Position numbers and translations under genes: made by a program. A DNA stretch of 64,000 nucleotides, from positions 62,001 through 126,000 of the forward strand of contig JBBHKE010000953.1 in NCBI GenBank assembly GCA_037447655.1. The letters are read 5' to 3'. The notes below the pieces were generated by a model. The model was not told where the DNA came from and ran no database searches. It saw only the letters and a program-made list of their open reading frames with translations. Positions 48,137-59,495 of this stretch are shown in pieces. Numbering within the stretch: the stretch's first letter is position 1; every line of letters begins with the position of its first letter. This DNA is from Zygnema cylindricum (Eukaryota > Streptophyta > Zygnematophyceae > Zygnematales > Zygnemataceae).

Positions 48137-48993
48137 ACATTGTACGACATGGCCTAAATGTCAACACGTGGTGTATCTGGATTGACTGCCTTAATCCTCG
48201 GATATGCCGCGATCCAATGTTATTCCGCCACGTGTCATCTGTTGTGGCGATGACCACAAACCGCCGAAATCCTCTTCCGCGATCTCGGCATTCATTCCGG
48301 CCGTCCGATTAAATTCACATTTAATCGTAGCCGTAATAAATATCTGCGCGGTATTCGTTTCGCTAAAGAAACAAATTCGCGGTATTCATTTCTTTATTCG
48401 TACCTCAATCCGTACTTTTACATTACTGATCTATGTATCCCGTAAATAGTTTCTATTAAAGGAATTATCCTACTTGGTAATGTATAATTAAATATCAAAC
48501 CCAATAGTACGTAACACTAAGTCTAGACTTAACCGATAAGGCTACTGGCTACCGACTGCCTACCGACCGGTAGGTATTAGGATCAAATCCTGGGTGCAGC
48601 ACATACCCCTTTAGTAAATAAACCTCTAACGGTAAATAAACTAATATATATATTTCCCGTAAACCTGTGGATAGCCTAGGTAGTCATGGCTCTAGCTTCC
48701 TCTCCAATTTCTCATTGACTGCACAAGTTTGAGAAGTTGGAGAGAGAAGTTAGAGGTAGACTGCCTTGGCTTTTTCTATATTTCTATTTAGACCTAGAAA
48801 ATACTTTAAACGGACCATTAATTTCTACAGGAGAACCCGTAGATTGGGGCCGAGGTGGAAGTATATTAGAAACCTCACGTTTGACGGTGTAGCCCGCCTC
48901 AGCGCCAATGGCAACAATGCCACCTCGCACCAAATTGCGCCACTGTTCGTTCCCCCCTATGCCAGCAACGAAGAAAATGGATTCCCTCGACAT

Positions 48994-49152
48994 CAATGGG
49001 CTGGTTGCAAACGCACCGAGCCCCCCCCCAAAAGGGGTGGGTGAGGCAAACCCAACCGCAAGCGTAGAGCATAAGTTATTTGGACAAAAGATAGACAAAG
49101 TGTCAAAAAAGTAGGAGTCGCTTATAGCCACGCACCAGCCCCAGGCCCAGAA
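48994..49152. other. Upstream flank of the split reading frame
   Basis: About 160 bases of unique DNA, including a C run near 49021-49029, between the ATG at 48993 and the LTR of element 3. No other gene seen. Confidence 0.5.
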
Positions 49153-50060
49153 TGAAACTCTGAGACCTCCATTGGCCCTCAGAGTAAGCACATCCAAAAA
49201 AAGCTAATCTAGATAGTGCTGACTCCAAGTTGATATAAACCCAAATGACTGACCCCTTGACAGTCAAAACCCCAATATATATTCACCCCTGTGAAATAAC
49301 ACTTTCTGTGTGCTCAGTTCCACCACAGAATGCAAAGTTTGAATATGAGATTTGGACACATTCACCCACTTTGACTTTCCCTTAGAAATGTAGCCACCCT
49401 AGCATACAAAAACTTTGACCGACTACACCCCTGTGTAGCCTGGACTCCCGTGAGTCCGCAGCAAAAAGAATCACTGAAAATGGTCAAGTAAATTGATAGT
49501 TATGGCTGGCCAAAGTTTGCCATTTATACAATGTGCTCTCTAGGAGAGACAACTACTTACCCAAAATTTTCTAAGTCCTATTCCCTCTCTAAAACTCTAT
49601 CTACTGAAGTACGGCACCAATCAAATTAGTGTGTCGTACATAAAAGTACAGGTGCCGGTGTACTTTGTGTACGGCCATTGTACAACATGGCCAAAATGTC
49701 GACACGTGTCATAGCCGAATTTGTTACCGCAATCTCCGGAGTCGCCGCAATCCAACATTGTCGCGCCACGTGTCATATGACGTGGCGATGACTGAAAAAC
49801 GCCAAAAGTACATAATCCGTGATCGCGGTGCCTATCGTGGCCGTCCGATCAAACCGGATACAATTGTAGCCGTTGAAAATATACATGCGATATTTGTTTC
49901 GCGTTCGAAACAAATGCGCGGTATCCATTTCATACAATACATTAAATCGTACTCTGTACTATACAAAACCGTATCTATGCATTACGTATCTATTTCCGTT
50001 AGACTAACTAGACTACGTGTACAAATATAAATATCTGTCAAACCTATTGTACTCAAGCAC

Positions 50061-50140
50061 GGTTTTTAGACTTGTTGGTTAAAGCGAACGGTTAGTTTGA
50101 CAGATGGCAGGTATCAGGATCTAATCCTGGGTCCGTCATT
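50061..50140 (+). other. tRNA-like block in the LTR (antisense to the element)
   Basis: GACTTGTTGGTTAAAGC at 50069 resembles a tRNA D-arm/A box. CAGGATCTAATCCTG at 50115-50129 resembles a T-arm/B box. Comparable blocks occur at about 43125-43200, 48525-48602, 53181-53250, 56302-56392, 61740-61815, 7105-7185 and, inverted, 54590-54660. At 56370 the T-arm has a 5-bp stem (CCAGG/CCTGG) and a 7-base loop. Confidence 0.5.
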
Positions 50141-50394
50141 CCTTTTAGATAACTCTATTATGAATTGCCTTCTTGTCCACTTTGGACAGCCTAGGCAGCC
50201 ATTGATCTAACTCCTCTTCAAGTCTTCAGTGACTGCGACAAGTGTGGGGACTTGAGTGAAGAGTTAGAGGTAGGTTGTCAGTGTCCCCTTTTTGCCTTTT
50301 TATTTTACAATCTCTAGACCTAAAAAATACTTAAATTTCAACACTCCCCTTATTTTCCAGTCTACTTACTTTCAACTCCCACCAAAAACAATAA

Positions 50395-50399
<5 letters not shown>

Positions 50400-50429
<30 letters not shown>
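50400..50429. repeat. TA dinucleotide repeat
   Basis: About fourteen TA units close to the 3' LTR of element 3. Confidence 0.95.
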
Positions 50430-50431
<2 letters not shown>

Positions 50432-50435
50432 CCTT

Positions 50436-51746
50436 TCATTTTTTCATTTTTCCTTCATGAAGCTTCAAGCGAATACTTATATATTTAAGAAAGTGTATTA
50501 GATGACCAAAAATAATTTCATCTTGTTGATCATACATTTTATTTTGCATGCCACTTTTCACAAATCCGATTAAAGATTTTATCCACCTTCTCCCCTTTTC
50601 ATCCAACCAGAATCTACTTTCCCTTTTGCATTTCCAACAGTCAGACCCATCCCCAACCTGCAACACATACCCGGATGATAACCCTTTTACAGGCACATCT
50701 TCACAAGCGACATCACACCAAGTAGTGATGTCAAATCCATCCACCCCCAAATATTCCCAAAAAACACTAGTCCCCACTAAGTTCCTCATAAGATCTACAT
50801 CTTCCGTACTCATATTTTTATTCATGATAATTACCCCATTTTCTGAACTTCCCTCACTCTCTCCCATGGAATTCTTTCCACCATCACTTTCTATTTTAAT
50901 TCCCAATAAATATTTTTTCTCCCCTAAACCTTTAGTCAAATATTTCTCTTCTCCCCTATCCTTTAAAACCCCCTCTAGAATTAATTCTCCTCTTTCCTCG
51001 GAATCCGTTGAAGTCTCCCTTTCCGACCAGTTTTCTGTTTCCAAAATATCTATGAAACTATCCTCAATATTTTGAACTCCCTCAAGTATATCCTCTCTCT
51101 TTACTTCCCTTATACCTCCAAAAGCACACTGTTGCTTTCGTGGAATTTTTGTGTGCTTTTCTCTCTTCCCTATACTACTAATCCGGAGAAGCTCTAAAAA
51201 ATCTTCATCCTCTTTCTCCTCTTCCCCTTCTTCCTCCTCATCCACATTCCAACTTCTAAGTTTTTCCAAACAAGGGCATTCCTCCATATAATGACCCGAT
51301 TCCCTACAAAAGAAGCAAACCCGCTTTTTCAAAGCTCCCCTTTCTTTTCCTCTCCCTCTCTTTCCACCAAAGTTTCGATAAGGTTTACCTTTGTCTTTCT
51401 TTCTCTCATCACGCTTCCGCTCGTCACCACCGTTCCTCTCATCACGCTTCCGCGAATCACCACCAGCTGAAAATGCATTGACCCTGTCCCTTCCCCTACG
51501 AAGCTCCAAAGTGCTTTCCCTCACAAGAATTATACCCATGGTAAAGCTCCAAGTCCATGAGGAGCCATCCATTGCCTCCATACGACAAATGATGTTTTCG
51601 TACTCATCTGGGAGTTTCATAAGTAGTGTATTAATCTTACTCTCCTCAGATTCTACATATCCCGCAATAGTATGCTCAACATATAACGCAGCAATATCAT
51701 TGCAAAACTCTATCATGCTACCGCCTTTATGAGCTGAGGCAGCCAT
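50436..51746 (-). CDS. Gag-type protein of element 3, 436 residues, uninterrupted
   Basis: The core at residues ~10-100 matches the gag of elements 1 and 5 (LLMKLPDEYENIICRM; MGIILVREST). An Arg/Lys-rich stretch with DERK repeats follows, then a CCHC zinc knuckle (CFFCRESGHYMEEC) and an acidic segment. After KQQCAFGG, where the autonomous elements enter protease, the frame jumps to remnants of the RT end (KKYLLGIKIE) and RNase H region (DITTWCDVACEDVPVKG; SGYVLQVGDG). Several in-frame deletions must have fused these. It likely binds its own RNA and forms or joins particles built by autonomous relatives; that is inference. A separate frame at 51882-52286 holds the usual gag N-terminus (MEVSEFQVRGPPSRVPMFNG), separated by an LTR-like piece. 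Confidence 0.7.
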   Translation of the reverse strand: MAASAHKGGSMIEFCNDIAALYVEHTIAGYVESEESKINTLLMKLPDEYENIICRMEAMDGSSWTWSFTMGIILVRESTLELRRGRDRVNAFSAGGDSRKRDERNGGDERKRDERKKDKGKPYRNFGGKRGRGKERGALKKRVCFFCRESGHYMEECPCLEKLRSWNVDEEEEGEEEKEDEDFLELLRISSIGKREKHTKIPRKQQCAFGGIREVKREDILEGVQNIEDSFIDILETENWSERETSTDSEERGELILEGVLKDRGEEKYLTKGLGEKKYLLGIKIESDGGKNSMGESEGSSENGVIIMNKNMSTEDVDLMRNLVGTSVFWEYLGVDGFDITTWCDVACEDVPVKGLSSGYVLQVGDGSDCWKCKRESRFWLDEKGRRWIKSLIGFVKSGMQNKMYDQQDEIIFGHLIHFLKYISIRLKLHEGKMKK

Positions 51747-51892
51747 GGCTCCATCGCTCTCTCTCTCTTTCAGTGACTACAACAAGTATGGGGGAGAGAG
51801 AGAAGAGATGGAGGCAGGCTGCCATCATTTCTTATATATGTTTCCGCTAATTTATTTCAAACTAGAAAATACAAAAACTACTTATTTCAACA
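51738..51892 (-). repeat. LTR-like fragment inside element 3 gag
   Basis: On the minus strand it starts TGTTGAAATAAGTAG at 51892, continues with TATTTTCTAG as LTR starts do, and contains the stem-loop with ACTTGTTGTAGTCACTGA. It ends at CCATGGCTGCC, supplying the ATG of the 436-codon frame. About 155 bp. Confidence 0.65.
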
Positions 51893-53455
51893 GTTTTGTT
51901 ATAGTGTTTTTATATTCCCATATTTTTCTATCATTTTCTTCAGTTTTAATCCCTACATGTGGTACCATAGTTGAGAGCCTAGCTCCCCTCACCATAGGTG
52001 TCCCTTTTTCCTTCTCCCCTATTTCCCCATCCACGGAAAGATTTTTCCCTTCACCTTCTATTGCATCTGTACTCCCGTTGATATTTTGGGCAGCCTCAGA
52101 TGAATCTCCATAGTAAGTTCCTCCAAAGCCAGGTGGCGGACATCTCACTTGTCCCGAAACAATTCCCCATAAGTGCTTCTCGAAAAGCAATCCCGCCATT
52201 GTAAACTCCCTATAAGTGAAGTCTGTTCCATTGAACATAGGCACCCTAGATGGTGGGCCCCTAACCTGAAACTCTGAGACCTCCATTGGCCCTCACAGTA
52301 AGCAGATCCAAAAGAAGCTTATCTAGATAGTGCCAACTCCAAGTTGATATAAACCGAACTGACTGACCCCTTGACAATCAGAACCCAAATATAGATTCAC
52401 CCCTGTGAAATAACACTTTTTGTGTGGTCAGTTCCACCACAAAATGCAAAGTTAGAATATGAGATTTGGACACATTCACCCACTTTGACTTTCCCTTAGA
52501 AATACCGCCACCTAGGCAAAAACTTTGACCGACTACACCCCTTTGTAGCCTGGACTCCCTTGAGTCCGCAGCAAAAAGAATCACTGAAAATGGTCAAGTA
52601 AAAATTGATAGTTATGGCTGGCCAAAGTTTGCCATTTATACAAGGTGCTCTTTGGGAGAGGCAGCTACTTACCAAAAAAAAATTAAGTCCTATTCCCTCT
52701 CTAATACTCTATCTACTGAAGTACGGCACCAATCAAATTAGTGTATCGTACAGAAAAGTACAGGTGCCGGTGTACTTTCTGTACGGCCATTGTACAACAT
52801 GGCCAAAATGTCGACACGTGTCATAGCCGGATTTGTTACCGCAATCTCCGGAGTCGCCGCAATCCAACATTGTCGCGCCACGTGTCACATGACGTGGCGA
52901 TGACTAAAAAACGCCAAAAGTACATAATCCGTGATCGCGGTGCCTATCGTGGCCGTCCGATCAAACCGGATACAATTGTAGCCGTTGAAAATATACATGC
53001 GATATTTGTTTCGCGTTCGAAACAAATGCGCGGTATCCATTTCATACAATACATTAAATCGTACTCCGTACTATACAAAACTGTATCTATGCATTACGTA
53101 TCTATTTCCGTTAGACGAACTAGACTACGTGTACAAATATAAATATCTGTCAAACCTATTGTACTTTAGCACTGTATTTAAACTTGTTGGTTAAAGCGAA
53201 CGGCTAGTTTGACAGATGGCAGGAATCAGGATCAAATCCTGGATCCGTCACTCCTTTTAGATAACTCTATTAAGAATTGCCTTCTTGTTCACTTTGGACA
53301 GCCTAGGCAGCCATTGATCTAACTCCTCTTCAAGTCTTCAGTGACTGCGACAAGTGTGGGGACTTGAGTGAAGAGTTAGAGGTAGGTTGTCAGTGTCCCC
53401 TTTTTGCCTTTTTATTTTACAATCTCTAGACCTAGAAAATACTTAAATTTCAACA

Positions 53456-54363
53456 CAAAACACGAACGTAAACGAGCACGCGATTGAGCAGAAGGTAGCG
53501 CCTCCAAGAGGTTTGCAAAATCAGCGGCGGCCACTTGCTCAGATATGCGTTGTTCAAGTTGGAAGTTATTGTCGGCCATGAGAGAAAGAAAATGTGGAAC
53601 TTGGTTTCGAGCGTCGGGGTAGTAGCGCACAAGTTGAAAGGAGAGCTTGGTGAAATGGAAACAACCTGTCTTCCACCTTAGAGACAACTTGTGCCACAAC
53701 GTGTGTGGTAAAGTCTACGCAAGATAGACAGGGCGCTGAGCAAAACAACGGATCAAGATCGAAAATGCCACTTGTGCGTCCGGCAGCTTGGGGAGGTTGT
53801 TAGTATGAGAAAGGTCCTCCAACAACACATCCTCGACTACTTGGTTGACAAAAGAGGTAGCACCAATAGGGCAACATAAAGCCTTAATACCTTGATCGTG
53901 AGATGCAAGACGAAAATCGTTAGGGAGCAAGCAATTTGACGGCAAACCTTGTGGGCACCAAGCCACACACTTAGATGGTCTACAAAGACCCGGATCTGAT
54001 AAAGTTAGTCCGCAAAATGAGAGAAAGCGAAAAAAACTTGATCGCGTGGACCCACGATATGCATGTCATCCGCGATTGAAGGAAAGAAACAACTTGGGAA
54101 GGTTGTTGCTGACGCTCGTAATGCTTGATGATAGGCAAGAGCAAAAAGAGGTGCCCCTAAAGGATCACCTTGGCGAGTGCCGGTCGCGGACTCTAAAGTG
54201 GCAACATCACCCAAAAGACCTCCAAGAGGAAAGAGTAGCGAGCTAGGCCGAGCATAAAATGCGCGAACAAAAGGGAACAATTGGTTGATAGGTGAAGGTG
54301 CATATCGTAGTTATCAAAAAATAACATTACGATCAATTGTATTGAAGGCGTTAGCCCCATCCA
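53456..54363 (-). pseudogene. Non-LTR-type reverse transcriptase, middle/3' part, broken
   Basis: On the minus strand from 54363: MDGANAFNTIDRNVIF, two stops, then PSPINQLFPFVRAFYARP, GTRQGDPLGAPLFALAYHQA and FPSIADDMHIVG, which carries the catalytic ADD box. Further weaker frames follow to 53456. It lies between the 5' LTR end of element 3 and the 5' LTR of element 4 (head to head). Same family as 7352-8485, which carries the complementary N-terminal half. Confidence 0.75.
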
Positions 54364-56635
54364 TGTAGAAATTAAAGGTTTTTTTAGTATTTTCTAGGTT
54401 TAAACTTGTAAAGATAAAATGCAAAAAATAAGCAGAGGCAGTATGCCTCTAACTCCTCTGTTCAACTCACACACTTGTCGCAGTCACTTAAGGTTGGAGA
54501 GGGAGCTAGAGCCATGGCTGCGTATGTTGTCCAGAGAGACAGGCAGTAGTTTGATAGGTTTACCAGAAACCACTTGACAAACCCAATATTTGATCCTGGT
54601 ACATGCCGTCTGCCGTCCGTCAAAGTCGCCAGTAGCCGTTAGCTTTATCATATTAGTCTAGGATAAATGCTGAGGTATATATGGTTTGATAAGTATTTAA
54701 AAAAGGTACACATACACGAATTCATTTAACGGTACGAATAGACTATTTGTACGTAGAATCACTTATAGTATAGTATGGTTTACCATACTTTGCGAAAGGA
54801 ATACCGCGCATTTGTTTCGACAGCGAAACAAATATCGTTTTTTTTTTTTCGACACCTAGAATTGAAAGTCAGTTTGATCGAACGGTCACTATAGGTGGCG
54901 AGATCGCGGAATAGGCATTTTGGCGGTTTTCTGTCGTCGCCACGTCAAGTAACACGCGGCCCACCCTTATTGGCTTGCGACCATTCCGGAGATTATGGGA
55001 ACAAATCCGGATATTGCAAGCATCATCATTTTGGCCATGCCGTACGATGGTCGTACACAAAGTACTCCGACAACTATACCTTATTGTACGACACACTATA
55101 ATGAATGGTGCTGTACAATAGTAGTACAAGGTTAATAGAGGGAATTAGGTCTTACAAAAATTGGTAGGTAGCCACTTCTCTCCCAGAGTGCTTCTGTACA
55201 AAAGGTCAACTTTGACCCTCCATAACTTACTACTCAGGAAGAAAATTCAGAGATTCTTTTTGCTATCGACTCACAGAAGTCTTCTCTTCACAAGGGTGAA
55301 GGTGGTAAGAGTTCTTGCTACCAAGGTGGTAGTTATTCTTGTCGAAACACAGGGGTCGAGGTTAACGTAGAGGCTTCGTATGAGCTGCCTATTCTCAGGA
55401 CCTATGGAGGTCTCACAATCACAGGTTATGGGCCCACCCTATAAGGTACCCATCTTTAATGGAACTAGCTTCATATACTGGGAGAGTATGATGATTGGAA
55501 CTCTATATGAGAAAAGGTTTTAAAGAATAGTGAGTGGACGGGTTGAAACTCTGAGCCCTACAAAAGTCCTCAGAGTGGACAGCTTCGAAGAAGCCTATAG
55601 GATAACCCTGACCCCTTTGTGTTTCAGCAAGAAAAATTGTCACCCTGGCAAACAAAAACTCTCACCAACTTCACCCTTGTGAAGGCAAGACTCTCTTGAG
55701 TCGATAGCAAAAAGAATCTATGAATTTGCTCCACTGAGCAGTAAGTTATAGCGGGTCAAAGTTGACCTTTTGTACATAAGCTCTCTGGGAGAGTGGGTCA
55801 TATCTCCTAATTTTTCTAAGTCCTATCTCTCTTACAGACTCTATCTACTGATGTACGAAGCCAATCAGATTACACTTCCGTACACAAAAGTACAGCTGCC
55901 GGTGTACTTTATGTACGAACATTGTACGACATGGCCTAATGTCGACACGTGGTATATCCAGATTCGCTCCTTTAATCCTCGGAGATGCCGCGATCCAATG
56001 TCATTTCGCCACGTGTCATTCGATGTGGCGATGACCAAAAACCGCCGAAATCCTCATCCACGATCTCGGCGTTTAATTCCGGCCGTCCGATTAAATTCAC
56101 ATTTAATCGTAGCCGTAATAAATACATGCGCGGTATTCGTTTCGCTAAAGAAATAAATGCGCGGTATTCGTTTCTTATCCGTACCGTAATCCGTAGTTTT
56201 GCATTACTGGATCTATGTCTCTCGTAAAACTGTTTCAGTTAAATGAACTATCCTAAGTATTAATGTTTAACTAATTATCAAACCCTATAATGCGTAACAC
56301 TATGTCTTGACTTAACGGTTAAAGCTATCGCCTACCGGCTACCCCCTACCGGCTACCGTCCGACAGGTACCAGGATCAAATCCTGGAGGCATCATATATT
56401 CTTTTAGTAAATAAACCCCTAATGGTAAATAAACTAATATTTATATCCCGTAAACCTCTTGATATCCTAGGTAGCCATGGCTCTAGCTTCCTCTCCAATT
56501 TCTCAGTGACTGCGACAAGTTTGAGAGTTAGAGAGTGAAGTTAGAGGTAGACTGCCTCGGCTTCTTTCTATATTTCTATTTAGACCTAGAAAATACTTTA
56601 AAAGGACCATAAATTTTTTACACTCCCCTTATTTT

Positions 56636-58198
56636 CTAGTCAATTTTTAATTTCAGACCATACTTCTCCATGTAGAAAATTAGCTTAGGGGAAGGCACAA
56701 GTTTGGTCATCATATCTGCTACCATCTCACTATCTGGTCGGTACTCTAAACTGATTATTTTGTTTTCTACTTTCTCTCTAACAAAGCTGAGTCTAATGTC
56801 CATGTGTTTGGCTTTAAAATGATGTTTAGGATTGGCAGAAATAGCGATTGCTGCTTGATTATCACAAAAAAATTTCTGCACACCACTCTTAAGGTGACCA
56901 AGCTCACCAAGCAAAGACTTGACCCACATCAATTCTTTTACAGCAGAGAAAGAGGCCATATACTCAGCCTCCATGGTGGACTGGGCAATAACTTTTTGCT
57001 GTTTAATACTCTAACATCAAGCCCCATCACCCACATATAATACATATCCAGAAGTACATCTCCTCATCGGAGCATCACCATAACTGGCATCACTCCAAGT
57101 AGTGATGTCAGTATTCTCCCCACCCAAATGCAACCATAGATCCCTAGTTCCTATCAAATATCTAAGGACTCTCTTAGCTGCCTCCCAATCCCTCTTAGTG
57201 GGAGCATTTAGACTTCTACTCAGCACTCCTACAGCTACAGCTAAATCCGGCTTTGTACAATTCATAAATAAGATTAGACTTCCCACTACTTGCCTGTAAG
57301 GAATAGTCTGCATGAACTTCTGTTCCTCAGGAGATAATTCCTCGTCTAAGACTATGACTCCTTTTTCCTCACTCTCCTCACTTCCCTTCTTCAACTCCAT
57401 TGGAGTTGTACAACTATTAGCTTTATCCATCTAAAATTTTTCAAGCATGTTCCCTATTGCTTCTTTTTGAGTCAATCTTATAATCTTTCTTTTTCGGTCT
57501 CTTTCTACTTGAATTCCCAAAATATATTTTGCTTCCCCCATATCGTTCATTTCAAATCTACCCTTAAGATCGGTTTTCAGTTTATTATTTTTTTCCATTG
57601 ATTTACTTAAAACAAACAAATCATCAACATAAATTGCAATAAATATAAAACCTTCCTCATCTTCGAAAACATAGATTGAGTGATCTGAGCTGATCCAGAT
57701 ATATCCCAGACCGGTAAGAAACTCATCAAGCTTCTTATTCCACTGTGGAGGTGCCTGTTTTAAACCATAAAGAGATATAATCAGCCGGCATACCTTACTC
57801 TCCTCTCCTTCCTCCACAAACCCTTCGTGTTGTCGCATGAAGATCTCCTCTTCATATTCTATATGCAAAAAGGATTTTTTGATGTCCATCTGGTGCACTC
57901 CCATGTGTTCCACTGCTACCAGACTGAAAAGTATGCGGACGGAGGGAAATCTGACATCGGGGGCAAAGGTTTCCTCGTAGTCAATTCCCTCCTTTTGTGT
58001 AAATCCATTTGCCACTAATCTGGCCTTGTATCGCTCGATTCTGTTATCTGGGTTCAGTTTTATTTTGAAAACCCACTTACAACCGATTGGTTTTCGGTTA
58101 GGTGGACAATCCACCAGCTCCCAAGTATCGGCTGCCATAATTGAGGCCATCTCCTCATTGATGGCTGTCTTCCACCGGTTTCTTTCTGGACAAGTCAT
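56636..58198 (-). pseudogene. Element 5 reverse transcriptase and RNase H
   Basis: A 255-codon RT frame at 57431-58198 (GCKWVFKIKLNPDNRIERYK; SLYGLKQAPPQW; YVDD intact) is followed after a stop at about 57431 by 57017-57430 and, after another break, RNase H at 56636-56974 (FCDNQAAIAIS). The copy is better preserved than element 1, yet not one continuous pol frame. Confidence 0.85.
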
Positions 58199-58242
58199 CG
58201 CCTCTCCATAAATCTGAGGTTCATCTTGATGAGATAGTTTTG

Positions 58243-59450
58243 TTACCTTGTTATTAACCTGTTTTTTTGCAATTTTTTGCTACTTCTCCTCCCCCCCTCA
58301 AAATCTGAGGCCGGAATAGATGGTTCTTGTGGATTCTTTCGAACAATCTCGGCTTCTCCCATATCCCTTGATTCTGAATCAATTTCCACCACATCTTCCG
58401 CTTCGGGTAGAGTTGTCACCGGAGTTTCCACAACCGAGTCCTTTTCGGTCTGATTTGTACCTGCAAGAATGTCATCTTTTCTAAAACTTGGATAGTTAGG
58501 AAGCTCAAAGTCATCGGAATTTTCTGACTCAAATCTGATTTTTTCTGACTTTGTATATTTGAAGGGATCCACAGACTTTCCTTCATCCATAACTACTAGA
58601 TGCTTTACTAAGATTATATCTTCTCTTTTTAGATCATAAACTCTATATCCTTTAACATCCTCATCATATCCTAATAACTATCCCGGTTTTCCTTTAGGAT
58701 CTTGCTTCCAATTAGAGCGATCAGTATCTAGACTGAATACTTGACTGCCGAAAACCTTTAAGTGAGATATGTCTGGTTTTCGGCTTGTCCATCTCTCATA
58801 AGGTGTTTGATCTTTTATAGTTGAAGTAAGAACTCTATTTTTTAGGTAATTAGCACAGTTCATTGCTTCTGCCCAAAACCTTTTTCCTATCTTCTTATCT
58901 GACAACATACTTCTAGCACTATCACTTAGTGTTCTATTTAACCTTTCAACTACTCCATTCTATTCCGGGTTTTTCTGGAACTGTCTTTTGGTGTTAGACC
59001 CCATCTTCCCTCAGAAAATCCTCAAACTGGTTAGAAATATACTCCCCACCATTGTCACTCATTACTCACTTGATTGGAGTTTCATGGAGTTTTTCACTCC
59101 ATGCTTTATATTGTCTAAAACAATCTTGAGTTTCAGACTTGTTTTTCAAAAAATACACCCGGGAATACCGAGACCAATCATCAGTGATAGTCATCATAAA
59201 TCTCTTCCCCCCCCGGTGAGGGCACTTTAGCCGGTCCCCAAATATCTGTGTGTACTAGATCTAGAGTTTTTTCTCCCTTATAGGTGGCTGTTTTAGGAAA
59301 GGGTAATCTGTGTGCTTTACCTTGAGCACATCCACTACAATCACTTATATTATCACTCTCACTGAACTGAATCCTTTCCACCACTCCCATCTTTTTCATC
59401 TCTCTTAGCTTATCTAGATTCACATGCCCAAGCCTCTTATGCCACATCAT
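58243..59450 (-). pseudogene. Element 5 integrase
   Basis: Zinc region at 59330-59450 (MMWHKRLGHV; CSGCAQGK), HTDIWGP, the catalytic core with additional breaks near 58960-59180, a TAG before NGVVERLN as in element 1, then KRFWAEAMNCANYLKNR at 58830-58900. The tail at 58243-58590 is acidic linker toward RT. Confidence 0.8.
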
Positions 59451-59495
59451 AATATCATGAACACCAGCATAATAAAGTTTCTTCGTTTCATTACT

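Larger units (their letters stand above)
42347..48829 (-). mobile_element. Copia retrotransposon 1, full length, target duplication GGAGA
   Basis: LTRs at 42347-43411 and 47762-48829 start TG and end CA when read on the minus strand. GGAGA occurs immediately outside both ends (42342-42346 and 48830-48834). Internal order gag, protease, integrase, RT, RNase H (copia order). A purine tract (AAGGGAAG on the minus strand) abuts the 3' LTR. The coding region is broken by stops and shifts, and the RT active site reads YVDN rather than YVDD, so this copy is not autonomous. Closest relative in the window is element 5. Confidence 0.93.
42161..48993 (-). pseudogene. Short hydrolase-like reading frame split by a copia insertion
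   Basis: On the minus strand an ATG at 48993 opens a frame (MSRESIFFVAGIGGNEQW...) that runs into the LTR end at 48830. Beyond the element, from 42346, the same frame continues without shift (SPNPSVDLVFLHGVGRT) to a stop at 42161. Counting the 5-bp target duplication once, the two parts give 345 bases, exactly 115 codons with the stop. VDLVFLHGVG resembles the beta-strand and oxyanion start of alpha/beta-hydrolases such as the SERAC1-like group; the catalytic residues are not visible. It may be the first exon(s) of a larger gene whose upstream part was also disturbed by the element starting at 49153. Function is not assigned. Confidence 0.55.
49153..53455 (-). mobile_element. Copia element 3, internally deleted, Gag-only (TR-GAG-like)
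   Basis: LTRs at 49153-50343 and 52267-53455 (about 1.19 kb each), TGTTGAAATTT start and CAGAGTTTCA end on the minus strand. The internal region is only about 1.9 kb. AAGGGGAG beside the 3' LTR is the polypurine tract. Flanks are CAGAA (49148-49152) and CAAAA (53456-53460), a possible target duplication with one change. Protease, integrase and most of RT are missing. The LTR family is distinct from that of elements 1, 4 and 5 but shares their sequence blocks. Confidence 0.88.

Noticed and set aside
50061-50140. Functional tRNA gene
   Set aside because: Only A- and B-box-like arms are present; no acceptor stem pairing or anticodon arm could be drawn.
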